A stretch of 64,000 nucleotides of DNA. It comes from Natronosporangium sp035305625 (lineage in GTDB: Bacteria; Actinomycetota; Actinomycetes; Mycobacteriales; Micromonosporaceae). The stretch is taken from contig CAWEKD010000004.1 in the NCBI GenBank assembly GCA_963809545.1, forward strand, positions 62,001 to 126,000, written 5' to 3'. The notes under the pieces are model-generated. The model worked only from the letters and a program-made list of their open reading frames with translations. It was not told the DNA's origin and made no database searches. A program made the position numbers and the translations under genes. Position 1 is the first letter of the stretch. Each line of letters starts with the position of its first letter. Positions 17,565 to 25,991 of this stretch are shown piece by piece.

Positions 17565-18674
17565 TCATCGCTGCTCCACCAGGGCGACGAAGCGATCGAA
17601 CAGGTAGTCCGCGTCGTGCGGCCCGGCTGCGGCCTCCGGGTGGTACTGCACCGTGAACGCCGGCACGTCCAGCGCCCGCAGCCCCTCCACCACCTGGTCG
17701 TTGAGGCAGATGTGGGACACCTCCACCGCCCCGAATTCGGTGTCGACCGGCCCATCCAGCGGGGCTTTCACCGCGAACCCGTGGTTGTGGGAGGTGACCT
17801 CCACCCGCCCGGTGGTGCGGTCCAGCACCGGCTGGTTGATGCCGCGGTGGCCGAAGTCCAGTTTGTACGTGGAGAAGCCGAGCGCCCGGCCCAGCACCTG
17901 GCTGCCGAAACAGATCCCGAACAGCGGTATCCCCCGGCGCAGGATCTCCCGGGCCAGCTGCACCGGGTGCTCCGCCGTGGCCGGATCCCCGGGGCCAGGG
18001 GAGAAGAACACCGCGTCCGGGGACACCGCTAGTAGCTCTTCCAGGGTGGCGGAGGCCGGCAGCACGTGGGTCCGCACCCCGCGGGCGGCCAGCCGGCGGG
18101 TCACGTTCCGTTTGATGCCGAGGTCGAGGGCGGCCACCGTGTACCGGTGCTCCCCCACCGGCTCGACCGTGTACGGCTCCGGGGTGGTCACTTCTCCGGT
18201 CAAGTCCGCCCCCACCATGGCGGGGCTCGCCAGCACCCGCTGGCGTAGCGACTCGGGGTCCAGGTCCACACTGGAGATACCGGCCCGCATCGCGCCCCGG
18301 CTCCGCAAGTGGCGTGTGAGCGCCCGAGTGTCCACTCCGGAGATACCGACCACGCCTTCGGCGGCCAGCCGGTCCGCCAGCTCCCCGGTGGCCCGCCAGT
18401 TGGAGGTCCTCCGTGCCGGATCACGCACCACGTACCCGGCCACGTGGATCCGGCTGGACTCGTCGTCCTCGTCGTTGACCCCGGTGTTGCCGATGTGGGG
18501 GGCGGTCTGTACCACCACCTGCCGGTGATAGGACGGGTCGGTGAGGGTCTCCTGGTAGCCGGTCATGCCGGTGGAGAACACCGCCTCGCCGAAGGTCTCC
18601 CCGACCGCGCCGTACGCCTCGCCGTGGAACACCCGGCCGTCCTCCAGCACCAGGATCGCCGGTTTCGCACTCAT
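17565..18674 (-). CDS. carA: carbamoyl-phosphate synthase small (glutaminase) subunit
   Basis: Releases ammonia from glutamine and feeds it to CarB. The N-terminal half has LVLEDGRVFHGEAYGA and STGMTGYQETLTDPSY. The C-terminal class I amidotransferase has its nucleophile in PLFGICFGSQVLG and the His/Glu pair in FTVQYHPEAAAGP. The residue after the Cys block reads Ser where most have His or Asn, outside the triad. 369 residues is normal. ATG start with GAGGGACGG just upstream; 46 nt after pyrC. Confidence 0.97.
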   Translation of the reverse strand: MSAKPAILVLEDGRVFHGEAYGAVGETFGEAVFSTGMTGYQETLTDPSYHRQVVVQTAPHIGNTGVNDEDDESSRIHVAGYVVRDPARRTSNWRATGELADRLAAEGVVGISGVDTRALTRHLRSRGAMRAGISSVDLDPESLRQRVLASPAMVGADLTGEVTTPEPYTVEPVGEHRYTVAALDLGIKRNVTRRLAARGVRTHVLPASATLEELLAVSPDAVFFSPGPGDPATAEHPVQLAREILRRGIPLFGICFGSQVLGRALGFSTYKLDFGHRGINQPVLDRTTGRVEVTSHNHGFAVKAPLDGPVDTEFGAVEVSHICLNDQVVEGLRALDVPAFTVQYHPEAAAGPHDADYLFDRFVALVEQR

Positions 18675-18720
18675 CCGTCCCTCGTCCCCCGTGGTTGCAT
18701 CCCATCGCGACCGTGTCGCA

Positions 18721-19998
18721 CTACTTCACCGCCTTGCCTTCGAGCACCGTCGGCTCGCCGTGCCGGAACGTGGCCACCACCCGCCCCGGCAGGGTCATCC
18801 CGGCGTAGGGGGTGTTCCGACTCCGGCTCGCCAGCGTGGCCGGCTCCACCACCCACCGCGCGGCCGGGTCGACCAGGGTGAGGTTGGCCGGGGCCCCCAC
18901 CGCCGGGGTGTGCCCGTGGGCGGTCAGGCCGGCGATCCGGGCCGGGGTCCGGCTCATCCGCTCGGCGATCAGCTCCCAGTCCGGCCCGAACACCTCCAGC
19001 GCCACCGACAGCGCCGTCTCCAGCCCGAGCATCCCGGGCCGGGCGTACGCCCACTCGCACTCCTTGTCCTCCGCGGTGTGCGGGGCGTGGTCGGTGGCGA
19101 TCGCGTCGATCACCCCGTCGATGACCGCCTGCCGCAGCGCGGCCACGTCGGCGTCGGTGCGCAGCGGTGGGTTGACCTTGTAGACCGGGTCGTAGCTGCT
19201 CACCAGCTGGTCGGTGAGCAGCAGGTGGTGGGGGGTGACCTCCGCGGTGACCCGTACCCCGCGGGCCTTGGCCTGCCGCAGGATCTCCACGCTGCCGGCG
19301 GTGGAGACGTGGCAGATGTGGAGCCGGGCCCCGACGTGCTCGGCCAGCAACACGTCCCGGGCGATGATCGCCTCCTCCGCCACCGCGGGCCAGCCGGTCA
19401 GCCCCAGCGTGGCCGAGACCTCCCCTTCATGCATCTGGGCGCCCTCGGTCAGCCGCGGCTCCTCCGCGTGCTGGGCGATCACGCCATCGAACGCCTTGAC
19501 GTACTCCAGCGCCCGGCGCATCAGCCGGGGGTCGGCCACGCAGTGCCCGTCGTCGGAGAAGATCCGTACCGCGGCGGCGGAGTCCGCCATCGCCCCCAGC
19601 TCCGCCAGCTGGGTGCCGGCCAGCCCGACCGTGACCGCCCCCACCGGCTGCACGTCCACCAGCCCGGCCTGGCGCCCCAGCCGCCACACCTGCTCCACCA
19701 CCCCGGCGGTGTCGGCCACCGGTTCGGTGTTGGCCATCGCGCACACCGCGGTGTAGCCCCCGAGCGCGGCGGCCCGGGAGCCGGTCTCCACCGTCTCGGC
19801 GTCCTCCCGCCCCGGTTCCCGCAGGTGGGTGTGCAGATCGACCAGCCCCGGCAGGACCACCAGCCCGGTGGCGTCGATCACCTCCGCGCCGTCGGCCGGC
19901 AGGTCGGCGCCGACGGCCACGATCACCCCGTCGCGCAGCCGTAGGTCGGTGGCGGGTGCCCCCAACACCGACCCGCCCTTGATCAGATATCCGGTCAC
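18721..19998 (-). CDS. pyrC: dihydroorotase (type I, zinc)
   Basis: Cyclises carbamoyl aspartate to dihydroorotate. Metal ligands are visible in DLHTHLREPG, FSDDGHCV, IAQHAEEPRL, HICHVSTAGS and AIATDHAPHT, the set of a catalytically competent class I dihydroorotase. 425 residues. The GTG start overlaps the pyrB stop as GTGA, so translation is coupled to pyrB. Confidence 0.97.
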   Translation of the reverse strand: MTGYLIKGGSVLGAPATDLRLRDGVIVAVGADLPADGAEVIDATGLVVLPGLVDLHTHLREPGREDAETVETGSRAAALGGYTAVCAMANTEPVADTAGVVEQVWRLGRQAGLVDVQPVGAVTVGLAGTQLAELGAMADSAAAVRIFSDDGHCVADPRLMRRALEYVKAFDGVIAQHAEEPRLTEGAQMHEGEVSATLGLTGWPAVAEEAIIARDVLLAEHVGARLHICHVSTAGSVEILRQAKARGVRVTAEVTPHHLLLTDQLVSSYDPVYKVNPPLRTDADVAALRQAVIDGVIDAIATDHAPHTAEDKECEWAYARPGMLGLETALSVALEVFGPDWELIAERMSRTPARIAGLTAHGHTPAVGAPANLTLVDPAARWVVEPATLASRSRNTPYAGMTLPGRVVATFRHGEPTVLEGKAVK

Positions 19999-20909
19999 GA
20001 CGGCATCCCTCCGAGCAGCAGGTACAGCACAGCCATCCGCACCGCCACCCCGTTGGCCACCTGTTCGGTGATGGTGGAGCGGGGTGAGTCGGCCACCTCC
20101 GGGGCGATCTCCATCCCCCGGTTCAGCGGACCGGGGTGCATCACGATCGCGTGCTCCGGCAACCGCCGGACCCGCACCGCGTCCAGCCCGTAGCGGCGGG
20201 CGTATTCGCGGGCCGACGGGAAGTACGAGTCGGTCATACGTTCCCGCTGCACCCGCAGCATCATCACCACGTCGCTGTCCGGCAGGACCGCGTCCAGGTC
20301 GTAGGAGACGCTGACCGGCCAGGCGGACACCCCGACCGGCAGCAGGGTGGGCGGGGCGACCAGGGTGACGTGGGCGCCCAGGGTGTGCAGCAGGCGGACG
20401 TTGGAGCGGGCGACCCGGCTGTGCAGCACGTCCCCGACCACCGCCACCTTCAGCCCGCTCAACCGGCCCAGCCGGGAGCGGATGGTGTACGCGTCCAGCA
20501 GGGCCTGGGTGGGGTGTTCGTGGGTGCCGTCGCCGGCGTTGACCACGCTGCCGCGGACCCAGCCGGCGAGCCGATGCGGGGCGCCGGCGGCGGCGTGCCG
20601 GACCACCACCGCGTCGGCCCCCATCGCCTCCAGGGTCAGGGCAGTGTCCTTCAGGCTCTCCCCTTTGGCGACACTCGATCCCTTGGCCGAGAAATTGATC
20701 ACATCGGCGGATAGCCGTTTGGCGGCCGCTTCGAACGAGATCCGGGTGCGGGTGGAGTCTTCGTAGAACAGGTTGACCACGGTCCGGCCCCGCAGCGTGG
20801 GCAGCTTCTTCACCTCGCGGCTGGCGATGGTGGCGAGCTCGGCCGCGGTGTCCAGCACCGTGGTGGCGGTCGCCGCGTCCAGGTCGGCGGCGGACAGCAG
20901 GTGACGCAT
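19995..20909 (-). CDS. pyrB: aspartate carbamoyltransferase catalytic subunit
   Basis: Commits carbamoyl phosphate to pyrimidines. The carbamoyl-phosphate loop FYEDSTRTRISFEAAAKRL and the GDGTHEHPTQALLD motif are complete. HPGPLNRGMEI near the C-terminus is the usual closing motif. 304 residues. ATG begins 1 nt after the pyrR stop with GGGAGG upstream. No pyrI regulatory subunit is present, as expected when PyrR regulates the operon. Confidence 0.97.
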   Translation of the reverse strand: MRHLLSAADLDAATATTVLDTAAELATIASREVKKLPTLRGRTVVNLFYEDSTRTRISFEAAAKRLSADVINFSAKGSSVAKGESLKDTALTLEAMGADAVVVRHAAAGAPHRLAGWVRGSVVNAGDGTHEHPTQALLDAYTIRSRLGRLSGLKVAVVGDVLHSRVARSNVRLLHTLGAHVTLVAPPTLLPVGVSAWPVSVSYDLDAVLPDSDVVMMLRVQRERMTDSYFPSAREYARRYGLDAVRVRRLPEHAIVMHPGPLNRGMEIAPEVADSPRSTITEQVANGVAVRMAVLYLLLGGMPS

Positions 20910-20910
20910 G

Positions 20911-21480
20911 TCAGCCCTCCCGGATGATCATGACCGCGTCGGCGCCGTCGGTCTCGGTCAGGCTGACCCGCACCTGCTCAGCCAGCGCGGTCGGCAGGTT
21001 CTTACCCACGTAGTCGGCCCGAATCGGTAGTTCTCGGTGCCCGCGATCGACCAGCACCGCTAACTGCACCACCGCGGGCCGACCCAGATCGCGCAGCGCG
21101 TCCAGCGCGGCGCGGGCGGTGCGACCGCGGAAGAGTACGTCGTCGACCAGGATCACCCGTTGGTCATCGATCCCACCGGGGGGCAGCGTGGTGGGCCCGA
21201 GCGCCCGGGGCGCCTGGGTGCGCAGATCGTCCCGGTACAGGGTGACGTCGAGCGTGCCCACCGGTACCCGCACCTGCTCGAACGCGTGAATGCGATCAGC
21301 GATGCGACGGGCCAGCGGAATCCCCCGCGTCGGAATACCTAACAGGACGGTGTCGGCAGCGCCGTGCGTCTTCTCCAAGATCTGGTGGGCGATCCGGTCG
21401 ACCACCCGCTGCAGGTCGGCGCTGGAAAGAATGGTCTTGGCGTTGGCAGGCGTGGGCACGCGCGCAGCCGCAGGGGCCAC
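20911..21480 (-). CDS. pyrR: pyrimidine operon regulator PyrR / uracil phosphoribosyltransferase
   Basis: RNA-binding regulator that senses UMP and often has weak UPRTase activity. The PRPP-binding loop VILVDDVLFRGRTARAA and the preceding GTLDVTLYRDDL are diagnostic. 189 residues with a slightly long N-terminus. The GTG start has a perfect AAGGAGGT (21485-21492), immediately preceded on the mRNA by a PyrR-type hairpin (21494-21511). This implies translational autocontrol of the whole pyrR-pyrB-pyrC-carAB unit. Confidence 0.96.
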   Translation of the reverse strand: MAPAAARVPTPANAKTILSSADLQRVVDRIAHQILEKTHGAADTVLLGIPTRGIPLARRIADRIHAFEQVRVPVGTLDVTLYRDDLRTQAPRALGPTTLPPGGIDDQRVILVDDVLFRGRTARAALDALRDLGRPAVVQLAVLVDRGHRELPIRADYVGKNLPTALAEQVRVSLTETDGADAVMIIREG

Positions 21481-21493
21481 CGTGACCTCCTTC

Positions 21494-21511
21494 CCCGCCT
21501 CACGGGACGGG
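21494..21511 (-). promoter_or_regulatory. PyrR-binding hairpin in the pyrR leader
   Basis: On the minus strand the RNA reads CCCGTCCCGUGAGGCGGG. It folds as CCCG/CGGG and CC/GG stems with one bulged base and a CGUGA loop. The central GUCCCGUGAGGC matches the known PyrR-binding consensus (RUCCNGNGAGGY) at every defined position I recall except the last U. The stem ends next to the pyrR Shine-Dalgarno, so bound PyrR-UMP would hide it. This layout is established for mycobacterial pyrR leaders; here it is inferred from sequence. Confidence 0.75.
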
Positions 21512-21539
21512 CTTTAAAGGATGTCGGACAGGCGGTGCC

Positions 21540-21569
21540 AGCGTACCAGCTGACCTGGGGCGATCCGAA
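21540..21569 (-). promoter_or_regulatory. candidate pyr operon promoter
   Basis: TTCGGA, an 18-bp spacer and TACGCT on the minus strand. A start site about seven bases on would give a leader of roughly 50 bases containing the PyrR hairpin and the Shine-Dalgarno. The -35 match is only fair. Confidence 0.4.
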
Positions 21570-21606
21570 CCGGCCATGATCAACCGAACAGGTCGGTAGC
21601 GTGCAC

Positions 21607-21635
21607 TTGACCCGCGGGCGCCTCCCGCGTACCGT
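21607..21635 (+). promoter_or_regulatory. candidate bldD promoter
   Basis: TTGACC, a 17-bp spacer and TACCGT, the best housekeeping-type promoter match in the window, about 60 bases upstream of the bldD start. A GTCAC element at 21634-21638 overlaps the -10 end and a GTTAC lies at 21676-21680. Both fit the GTNAC half-sites reported for BldD, so autoregulation is possible. Confidence 0.55.
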
Positions 21636-21694
21636 CACTCTCCGTAGCCAAAATTCGGGTAAACCCCCTCGGCCAGTTACTAGGAGTGTCGATC

Positions 21695-22183
21695 ATGCCC
21701 TCGGAGTTCGCCAAGCAGCTGGGTGCCCGCCTGCGCGCCATCCGCCAGCAGCAGGGCCTGTCCCTGCAAGGGGTGGAGGAGAAGTCGGGAGGTCGCTGGA
21801 AGGCGGTGGTGGTCGGCTCGTACGAACGCGGCGACCGGGCGGTCACGGTAAACCGACTGGCCGAGATCGCCGAGTTCTACCGAGTACCGATCGCGGAGCT
21901 GCTGCCGGAAGGCTCCCCGATCCAGTTCGACTTCGCCGGCAAGGTCGTTCTCGACCTGGAGAAGCTCTACGACCGGAAAGAGGACGACCTGGCGCACGTC
22001 GCCAACTACGCCCGGGCCATCCAGCACCAGCGGGGCGACTACAACGGTCGGGTGCTGTCCATCCGCGCCTCCGACCTGCAGGCGCTGGCGATCATCTACG
22101 GCGAAGCCCCGGCCGACCTGGTGGACCGGCTCGCCGACGCGGACATCCTGGTCGCCGACCCGCGGGCGCTGTTCGAGTCCTGA
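21695..22183 (+). CDS. bldD: developmental master regulator BldD
   Basis: Represses sporulation genes during vegetative growth when dimerised by cyclic di-GMP. The N-terminal HTH (residues ~5-70; QQGLSLQGVEEKSGGRWKAV and GSYERGDRAV) is nearly the Streptomyces sequence. The C-terminal domain keeps the c-di-GMP signature R-G-D, eight residues, R-x-x-D (Arg113/Asp115 and Arg124/Asp127). AGGAG directly abuts an upstream GTG, so the ATG at 21695 is the real start (162 residues). The position beside nusB is conserved. Divergent from pyrR. Confidence 0.95.
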   Translation: MPSEFAKQLGARLRAIRQQQGLSLQGVEEKSGGRWKAVVVGSYERGDRAVTVNRLAEIAEFYRVPIAELLPEGSPIQFDFAGKVVLDLEKLYDRKEDDLAHVANYARAIQHQRGDYNGRVLSIRASDLQALAIIYGEAPADLVDRLADADILVADPRALFES

Positions 22184-22198
22184 ACCGGCGCTGACCGG

Positions 22199-22232
22199 CC
22201 GGCGCGGGCGACGGCGGGAGCGCCCGCGCCGG
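22199..22232. terminator. hairpin between convergent bldD and nusB
   Basis: Perfect 12-bp arms (CCGGCGCGGGCG / CGCCCGCGCCGG) with a 10-base loop, just past the bldD stop in a convergent gap. Likely terminates bldD and possibly the nusB transcript. No T-run. Confidence 0.6.
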
Positions 22233-22277
22233 CGATGCCGCCGAATCCGAGCGTGGCGCCTTACCGGCCGAGGGGGC

Positions 22278-22718
22278 TCACGAACTGATGGGGAGCGCGT
22301 ACTCGGCGATCCGCCCCAGGACCCCGTTGAGGAAGCGGGGTGAGTCGTCGGTCGACAGCCGCCGCGCCAACTCCACCGCCTCGGTGATCGCCACCGGTGG
22401 ATCGATCTCGTCCACCCACCCCAGCTCGTAGACCGCGATCCGCGCCAGGTTGCGGTCCACCACCGGCATCCGCTCCAAGGTCCATCCCTCGGCGTAGCTG
22501 GCGATCAACTCGTCGATCCGCTCCCGGTGCTCCGCCACCCCGGTGACCAGCTCCTGGGTGTAGTCCAAATGGGCCGGTAGCGGTGGGGTCAGCCGCCGCA
22601 GGTAGTCGGGTAGGACCTCCCGAGGATCGAGCCGGCGCAGATCCGCCTCGTACAGCACGTCCAGCGCCCGCTTACGTGCCCGGCGGCGGGACAGTCGTAG
22701 CCTCGGACCCTCGGTCAT
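22278..22718 (-). CDS. nusB: transcription antitermination factor NusB
   Basis: Binds boxA RNA with NusE in rRNA antitermination complexes. The 146-residue all-helical protein has the NusB pattern: SRRRARKRALDVLYEAD at the start, then VVDRNLARIAVYEL and PPVAITEAVELARRLSTDDSPRFLNGVLGRI. ATG start with GGAGGTGAG. It lies 29 nt after efp, a conserved pair. Confidence 0.96.
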   Translation of the reverse strand: MTEGPRLRLSRRRARKRALDVLYEADLRRLDPREVLPDYLRRLTPPLPAHLDYTQELVTGVAEHRERIDELIASYAEGWTLERMPVVDRNLARIAVYELGWVDEIDPPVAITEAVELARRLSTDDSPRFLNGVLGRIAEYALPISS

Positions 22719-22747
22719 CTCACCTCCCCCGTCTACGCCGCCCGTGC

Positions 22748-23305
22748 TCAGGCGCGACCCAGGTAGCGACCGTCGCGGGTGTCGACTTTGATCTTCTCGC
22801 CGGTGGTGATGAACAGCGGTACCTGCACCGTGGCACCCGTCTCCACCGTCGCCGGCTTGGTGCCACCGGTGGCCCGGTCGCCCTGCACCCCCGGCTCGGT
22901 GTAGGTGACCTCCAGCACCACGCTGGCCGGCAGCTCCACGTACAGCGGCTCACCCTCGTGGGTGGCCACCACCACCTCGGCTTCCGGCAGCAGGTAGTTG
23001 GCGGCGTCGCCGACCGTGGCCGCGGAGACCGGCAGCTGGTCGTAGGTCTCCAAGTCCATGAACACGTAGTCCTCGCCGTCGGCGTACAGGTACTGCATGT
23101 TCCGCTTGTCTACGGTCGCCGTGTCGACTTTGGTGCCTGCGTTGAAGGTCCGGTCCACCACCTTGCCCGAGCGCACGTTCTTCAGGGTGGTCCGCACGAA
23201 CGCTCCACCCTTGCCCGGCTTGACGTGCAGGAACTCCACGACGGTCCACAGCTCGCCGTCGAGGTTGAGAACCATGCCGTTCTTCAGATCGTTAGTGGTG
23301 GCCAT
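22748..23305 (-). CDS. efp: translation elongation factor P
   Basis: Rescues ribosomes stalled at polyproline. The 185 residues form the three OB-like domains. The tip loop reads KPGKGGAF, with Lys32 at the position modified in other bacteria. The domain 2/3 signature VDTRDGRYLGRA closes the protein. ATG start. A candidate own promoter lies upstream at 23364-23392. Confidence 0.97.
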   Translation of the reverse strand: MATTNDLKNGMVLNLDGELWTVVEFLHVKPGKGGAFVRTTLKNVRSGKVVDRTFNAGTKVDTATVDKRNMQYLYADGEDYVFMDLETYDQLPVSAATVGDAANYLLPEAEVVVATHEGEPLYVELPASVVLEVTYTEPGVQGDRATGGTKPATVETGATVQVPLFITTGEKIKVDTRDGRYLGRA

Positions 23306-23363
23306 ACCGCTCGAAGTCTCTTTCTCTGTGTTGTCGTCGACGTGCGGGGGACAAACCCGATCG

Positions 23364-23392
23364 AGTTTACCCGACCGGTACCTCCGTGCTCA
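23364..23392 (-). promoter_or_regulatory. candidate efp-nusB promoter
   Basis: TGAGCA, a 17-bp spacer and TAAACT on the minus strand, in the 127-bp gap between aroQ and efp. The -10 is a good match and the -35 only partial. A leader of about 50 bases would result. Confidence 0.4.
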
Positions 23393-23432
23393 GGTGCCAG
23401 GGCACCGCCAGCCGGGGCGGATCTGCCGGCGG

Positions 23433-23864
23433 TTACCGGCGGGCGGCGAGATAGTGCAGGGCCAGCCGGTACCCCTCCACCCCCAGGCCACAGATCACCC
23501 CGGTGGCGACCGCGGAGACCACCGAGTGGTGCCGGAACTCCTCCCGGGCGTGGATGTTGGACAGGTGCACCTCAATCAAGGGTGCCCGCAGCAAGGCGCA
23601 GGCGTCTCGGATCGCGTAGGAGTAGTGCGACCACGCCGCGGGGTTCAATACTACCGGCGCGGCCTCGTCCGCGGCGGTGTGCAACCACCCGATCAGCTCG
23701 GACTCGGCGTCGGTCTGCCGCACCTCCACCGTCAACCCCAGCTCCCGGCCGGTCCGCTGACACAGCTCCACCAGATCCTGATATGTGGTGGTGCCGTACA
23801 CCTCCGGCTCCCGGGTGCCCAGCCGCCCTAGGTTGGGCCCGTTCAGCACGTACACGGTCGTCAT
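23433..23864 (-). CDS. aroQ: 3-dehydroquinate dehydratase, type II
   Basis: Third step of the shikimate pathway. The 143-residue dodecameric type shows VLNGPNLGRLGTREPEVYG (catalytic Tyr), NPAAWSHYSYAIRDA and EVHLSNIHAREEFRHHS (catalytic His). ATG overlaps the aroB stop as ATGA. Confidence 0.96.
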   Translation of the reverse strand: MTTVYVLNGPNLGRLGTREPEVYGTTTYQDLVELCQRTGRELGLTVEVRQTDAESELIGWLHTAADEAAPVVLNPAAWSHYSYAIRDACALLRAPLIEVHLSNIHAREEFRHHSVVSAVATGVICGLGVEGYRLALHYLAARR

Positions 23865-24940
23865 CCCGCCACCTCCCGGTAGGCCGCCGCCAGCAGCTCC
23901 TCATCCGGGCCGGCGAGCACGGTGGGGCGGGCCAACCCGTCCAGCACCACCAGCCGCAGGGTGTGGCCCCGCGCCTTCTTGTCCACCCGCATCGCCGCCC
24001 GTAGCGTCGGCCAGGCCTCGGCGCGCCAACGGGTGGGGAGGTCGAGCGCGGCCAGCACCGTCCGGTGCCGGTCGGCGGTGGCGGCGTCCAGCCGACCGGC
24101 CAGCCGCGCCAGCGCCGCCGCGTACACCATCCCGACCGCCACCGCCTCCCCGTGCCGGATCCGATAGCCTTCGGACTGCTCGATCGCGTGCCCCAGGGTG
24201 TGCCCGTAGTTGAGCACCTCCCGCAGCCCGGATTCCCGCAGATCGACCGAGACCACCTCGGCCTTGACCCGGATCGCCCGCTCCACCAGCTCCGGCAGCA
24301 CCACCCCGCGCGGGTCCAGCGCGGCGGCCGGGTCCGCCTCGATCCGCGCCACGATCACCGGGTCGGCGATGAACCCGCACTTGACCACCTCCGCCAGGCC
24401 CGCCCGCAGGTCGGCGACGGGCAGGGAGGCCAAGGTGGTCAGGTCGGCCACCACCCCGGCGGGGGGGTGGAACGCCCCCACCAAGTTCTTACCCGCGGCG
24501 GTGTTCACCCCGGTCTTGCCACCGACCGCCGCATCCACCATGCCCAGCAGGCTGGTCGGCACCGCCACCCAGCGCACCCCGCGTAACCAGGCCGCGGCCA
24601 CGAACCCGGCCAGGTCGGTGGCGGCTCCTCCCCCCACCCCCACCACCGCGTCGTTCCGGGTGAACCCCGCGGCGCCCAGCGCGTCCCAGCAGCCGGCCGC
24701 CACCTGGACCGTCTTGCCCGCCTCGGCGTCCGGTACCGGTAGCAGGGTGGGGGTGATCCCGGCGGCCTGCAGCCGATCCGCCACCTGCTGGGCGTAACCC
24801 GCCAGCGGGGGCGTGTGCACCACCGCCGCCCGGGTCGCGTCGGGCAGCATGGTGGGCACCTCGGCCAGCACGTCTCGCCCCACCACCACGGGGTACGGCG
24901 ATGGGCCGGTCACTTCGATCACCGACCGGTCTCCGCTCAC
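23861..24940 (-). CDS. aroB: 3-dehydroquinate synthase
   Basis: NAD- and metal-dependent conversion of DAHP to dehydroquinate. Key blocks are VVGVGGGAATDLAGFVAA (NAD site), VPTSLLGMVDAAVGGKTGVN, GLAEVVKCG and the metal His in NYGHTLGHAIEQ and RHGEAVAVGM. The GTG at 24940 has AAAGGAGG upstream and gives 359 residues. The frame is open further upstream but runs through the GNAT gene. It overlaps the GNAT stop as GTGA. Confidence 0.96.
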   Translation of the reverse strand: MSGDRSVIEVTGPSPYPVVVGRDVLAEVPTMLPDATRAAVVHTPPLAGYAQQVADRLQAAGITPTLLPVPDAEAGKTVQVAAGCWDALGAAGFTRNDAVVGVGGGAATDLAGFVAAAWLRGVRWVAVPTSLLGMVDAAVGGKTGVNTAAGKNLVGAFHPPAGVVADLTTLASLPVADLRAGLAEVVKCGFIADPVIVARIEADPAAALDPRGVVLPELVERAIRVKAEVVSVDLRESGLREVLNYGHTLGHAIEQSEGYRIRHGEAVAVGMVYAAALARLAGRLDAATADRHRTVLAALDLPTRWRAEAWPTLRAAMRVDKKARGHTLRLVVLDGLARPTVLAGPDEELLAAAYREVAG

Positions 24941-25473
24941 CGCGCCTCCTTTGGACTGTCTGTCAACCAGCGGTGCATGATGTGCAGGTCCACCAGCCCG
25001 TGCTCCGGGTGCCGGAACCCGGCCGGGACCGTGCCCAGGATGGTGAATCCGAGCGAGCGCCACAGCCGTACCGCCGCGGTGTTGGTGCTCACCACCGCGT
25101 TGAACTGCATCGCCCGGTAGCCCTGGGCGCGGGCCTCCGCCAGCACGTGCTGGGCCAAGGCCCGGCCGAACCCCCGGCCGCGGGCGGCCGGATCCACCAT
25201 GAAGGCGGCGTTGGCCACATGGTCGCCTAGTCCGGGCTGGTTCGGTTTCAACAGCGCGGTGCCGACGACCCGGTCACCGTCGGCCACCGCCAGGTAGGTC
25301 CGGGCCGGTTCCGGCGGCAGCCACAGCGCCTGGGCGGTGGCCTGATCGGTGTCCGGGGCCCAGGTGTAGGTGTCACCCCGGGCCACCACCGCGTGCCAGA
25401 TCGGCCAGATCCGTGGCCAGTCGGCAGCGGACGCTCGCCGCACCTGGAGGAGTGCGGAGGGCGGGCTGCTCAC
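24937..25473 (-). CDS. GNAT family N-acetyltransferase inside the aro operon
   Basis: 178 residues with a full GNAT core: an acetyl-CoA loop (DPAARGRGFGRALAQHVL), the following NAVVSTNTAAVRLWRSLGF strand-helix, and a C-terminal FRHPEHGLVDLHIMHRWL. The substrate is not predictable. It is stitched into the operon by two 4-bp GTGA overlaps (with aroK upstream and aroB downstream), so it must be made with the shikimate enzymes. In most actinobacteria I know, aroK and aroB are adjacent. Confidence 0.88.
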   Translation of the reverse strand: MSSPPSALLQVRRASAADWPRIWPIWHAVVARGDTYTWAPDTDQATAQALWLPPEPARTYLAVADGDRVVGTALLKPNQPGLGDHVANAAFMVDPAARGRGFGRALAQHVLAEARAQGYRAMQFNAVVSTNTAAVRLWRSLGFTILGTVPAGFRHPEHGLVDLHIMHRWLTDSPKEAR

Positions 25474-25991
25474 CGCGCTTCCTCCCGCGCGGCCAGCGTC
25501 GCGGCGATCTCGGCCGCCACCTCCTCCGGCGTCCGACCGTCGGTGGCCACGGTGAAGGTGGCGACCTGCTGGTAGTACGGCCGGCGCTGCGCCAGCTGAT
25601 GCCGCAGGGTGGCCCGGGGGTTGATCGCCAGCAGCGGGCGGCCCTGCCCGAGCCCTACCCGCTTGACCGCGTCGGCCAGCTCCACGGACAGGAACACCAC
25701 CGTGTGGCCGGCCAGGGCCGCCCGGGTCGACTCCGCCAGCACCGCTCCCCCACCCAGCGCCAGCACGCCGTCGAACGAGGTCAGGGCGGCGGCGACCGCC
25801 TGCCGCTCCAGCGCGCGGAAGTGTTCCTCCCCGTGATCAAAGAAGATCTCCGGCACCGATTTGCCCGCCAGCCGCGCGATGTCCGCGTCGGTGTCGCGGA
25901 ATTCGACCCCGAGCCGCTGCGCCAGCAAACCCCCCACAGTGGTCTTGCCCGCCCCGGGCGGCCCCACCAGTACACACACCGGCCGCGTCAT
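25470..25991 (-). CDS. aroK: shikimate kinase
   Basis: Phosphorylates shikimate at the 3-hydroxyl. P-loop VGPPGAGKTTVG, shikimate-binding DTDADIAR, LALGGGAVL and the lid arginine in LGQGRPLL are present. 173 residues. The ATG at 25991 overlaps the aroC stop as ATGA. Confidence 0.95.
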   Translation of the reverse strand: MTRPVCVLVGPPGAGKTTVGGLLAQRLGVEFRDTDADIARLAGKSVPEIFFDHGEEHFRALERQAVAAALTSFDGVLALGGGAVLAESTRAALAGHTVVFLSVELADAVKRVGLGQGRPLLAINPRATLRHQLAQRRPYYQQVATFTVATDGRTPEEVAAEIAATLAAREEAR

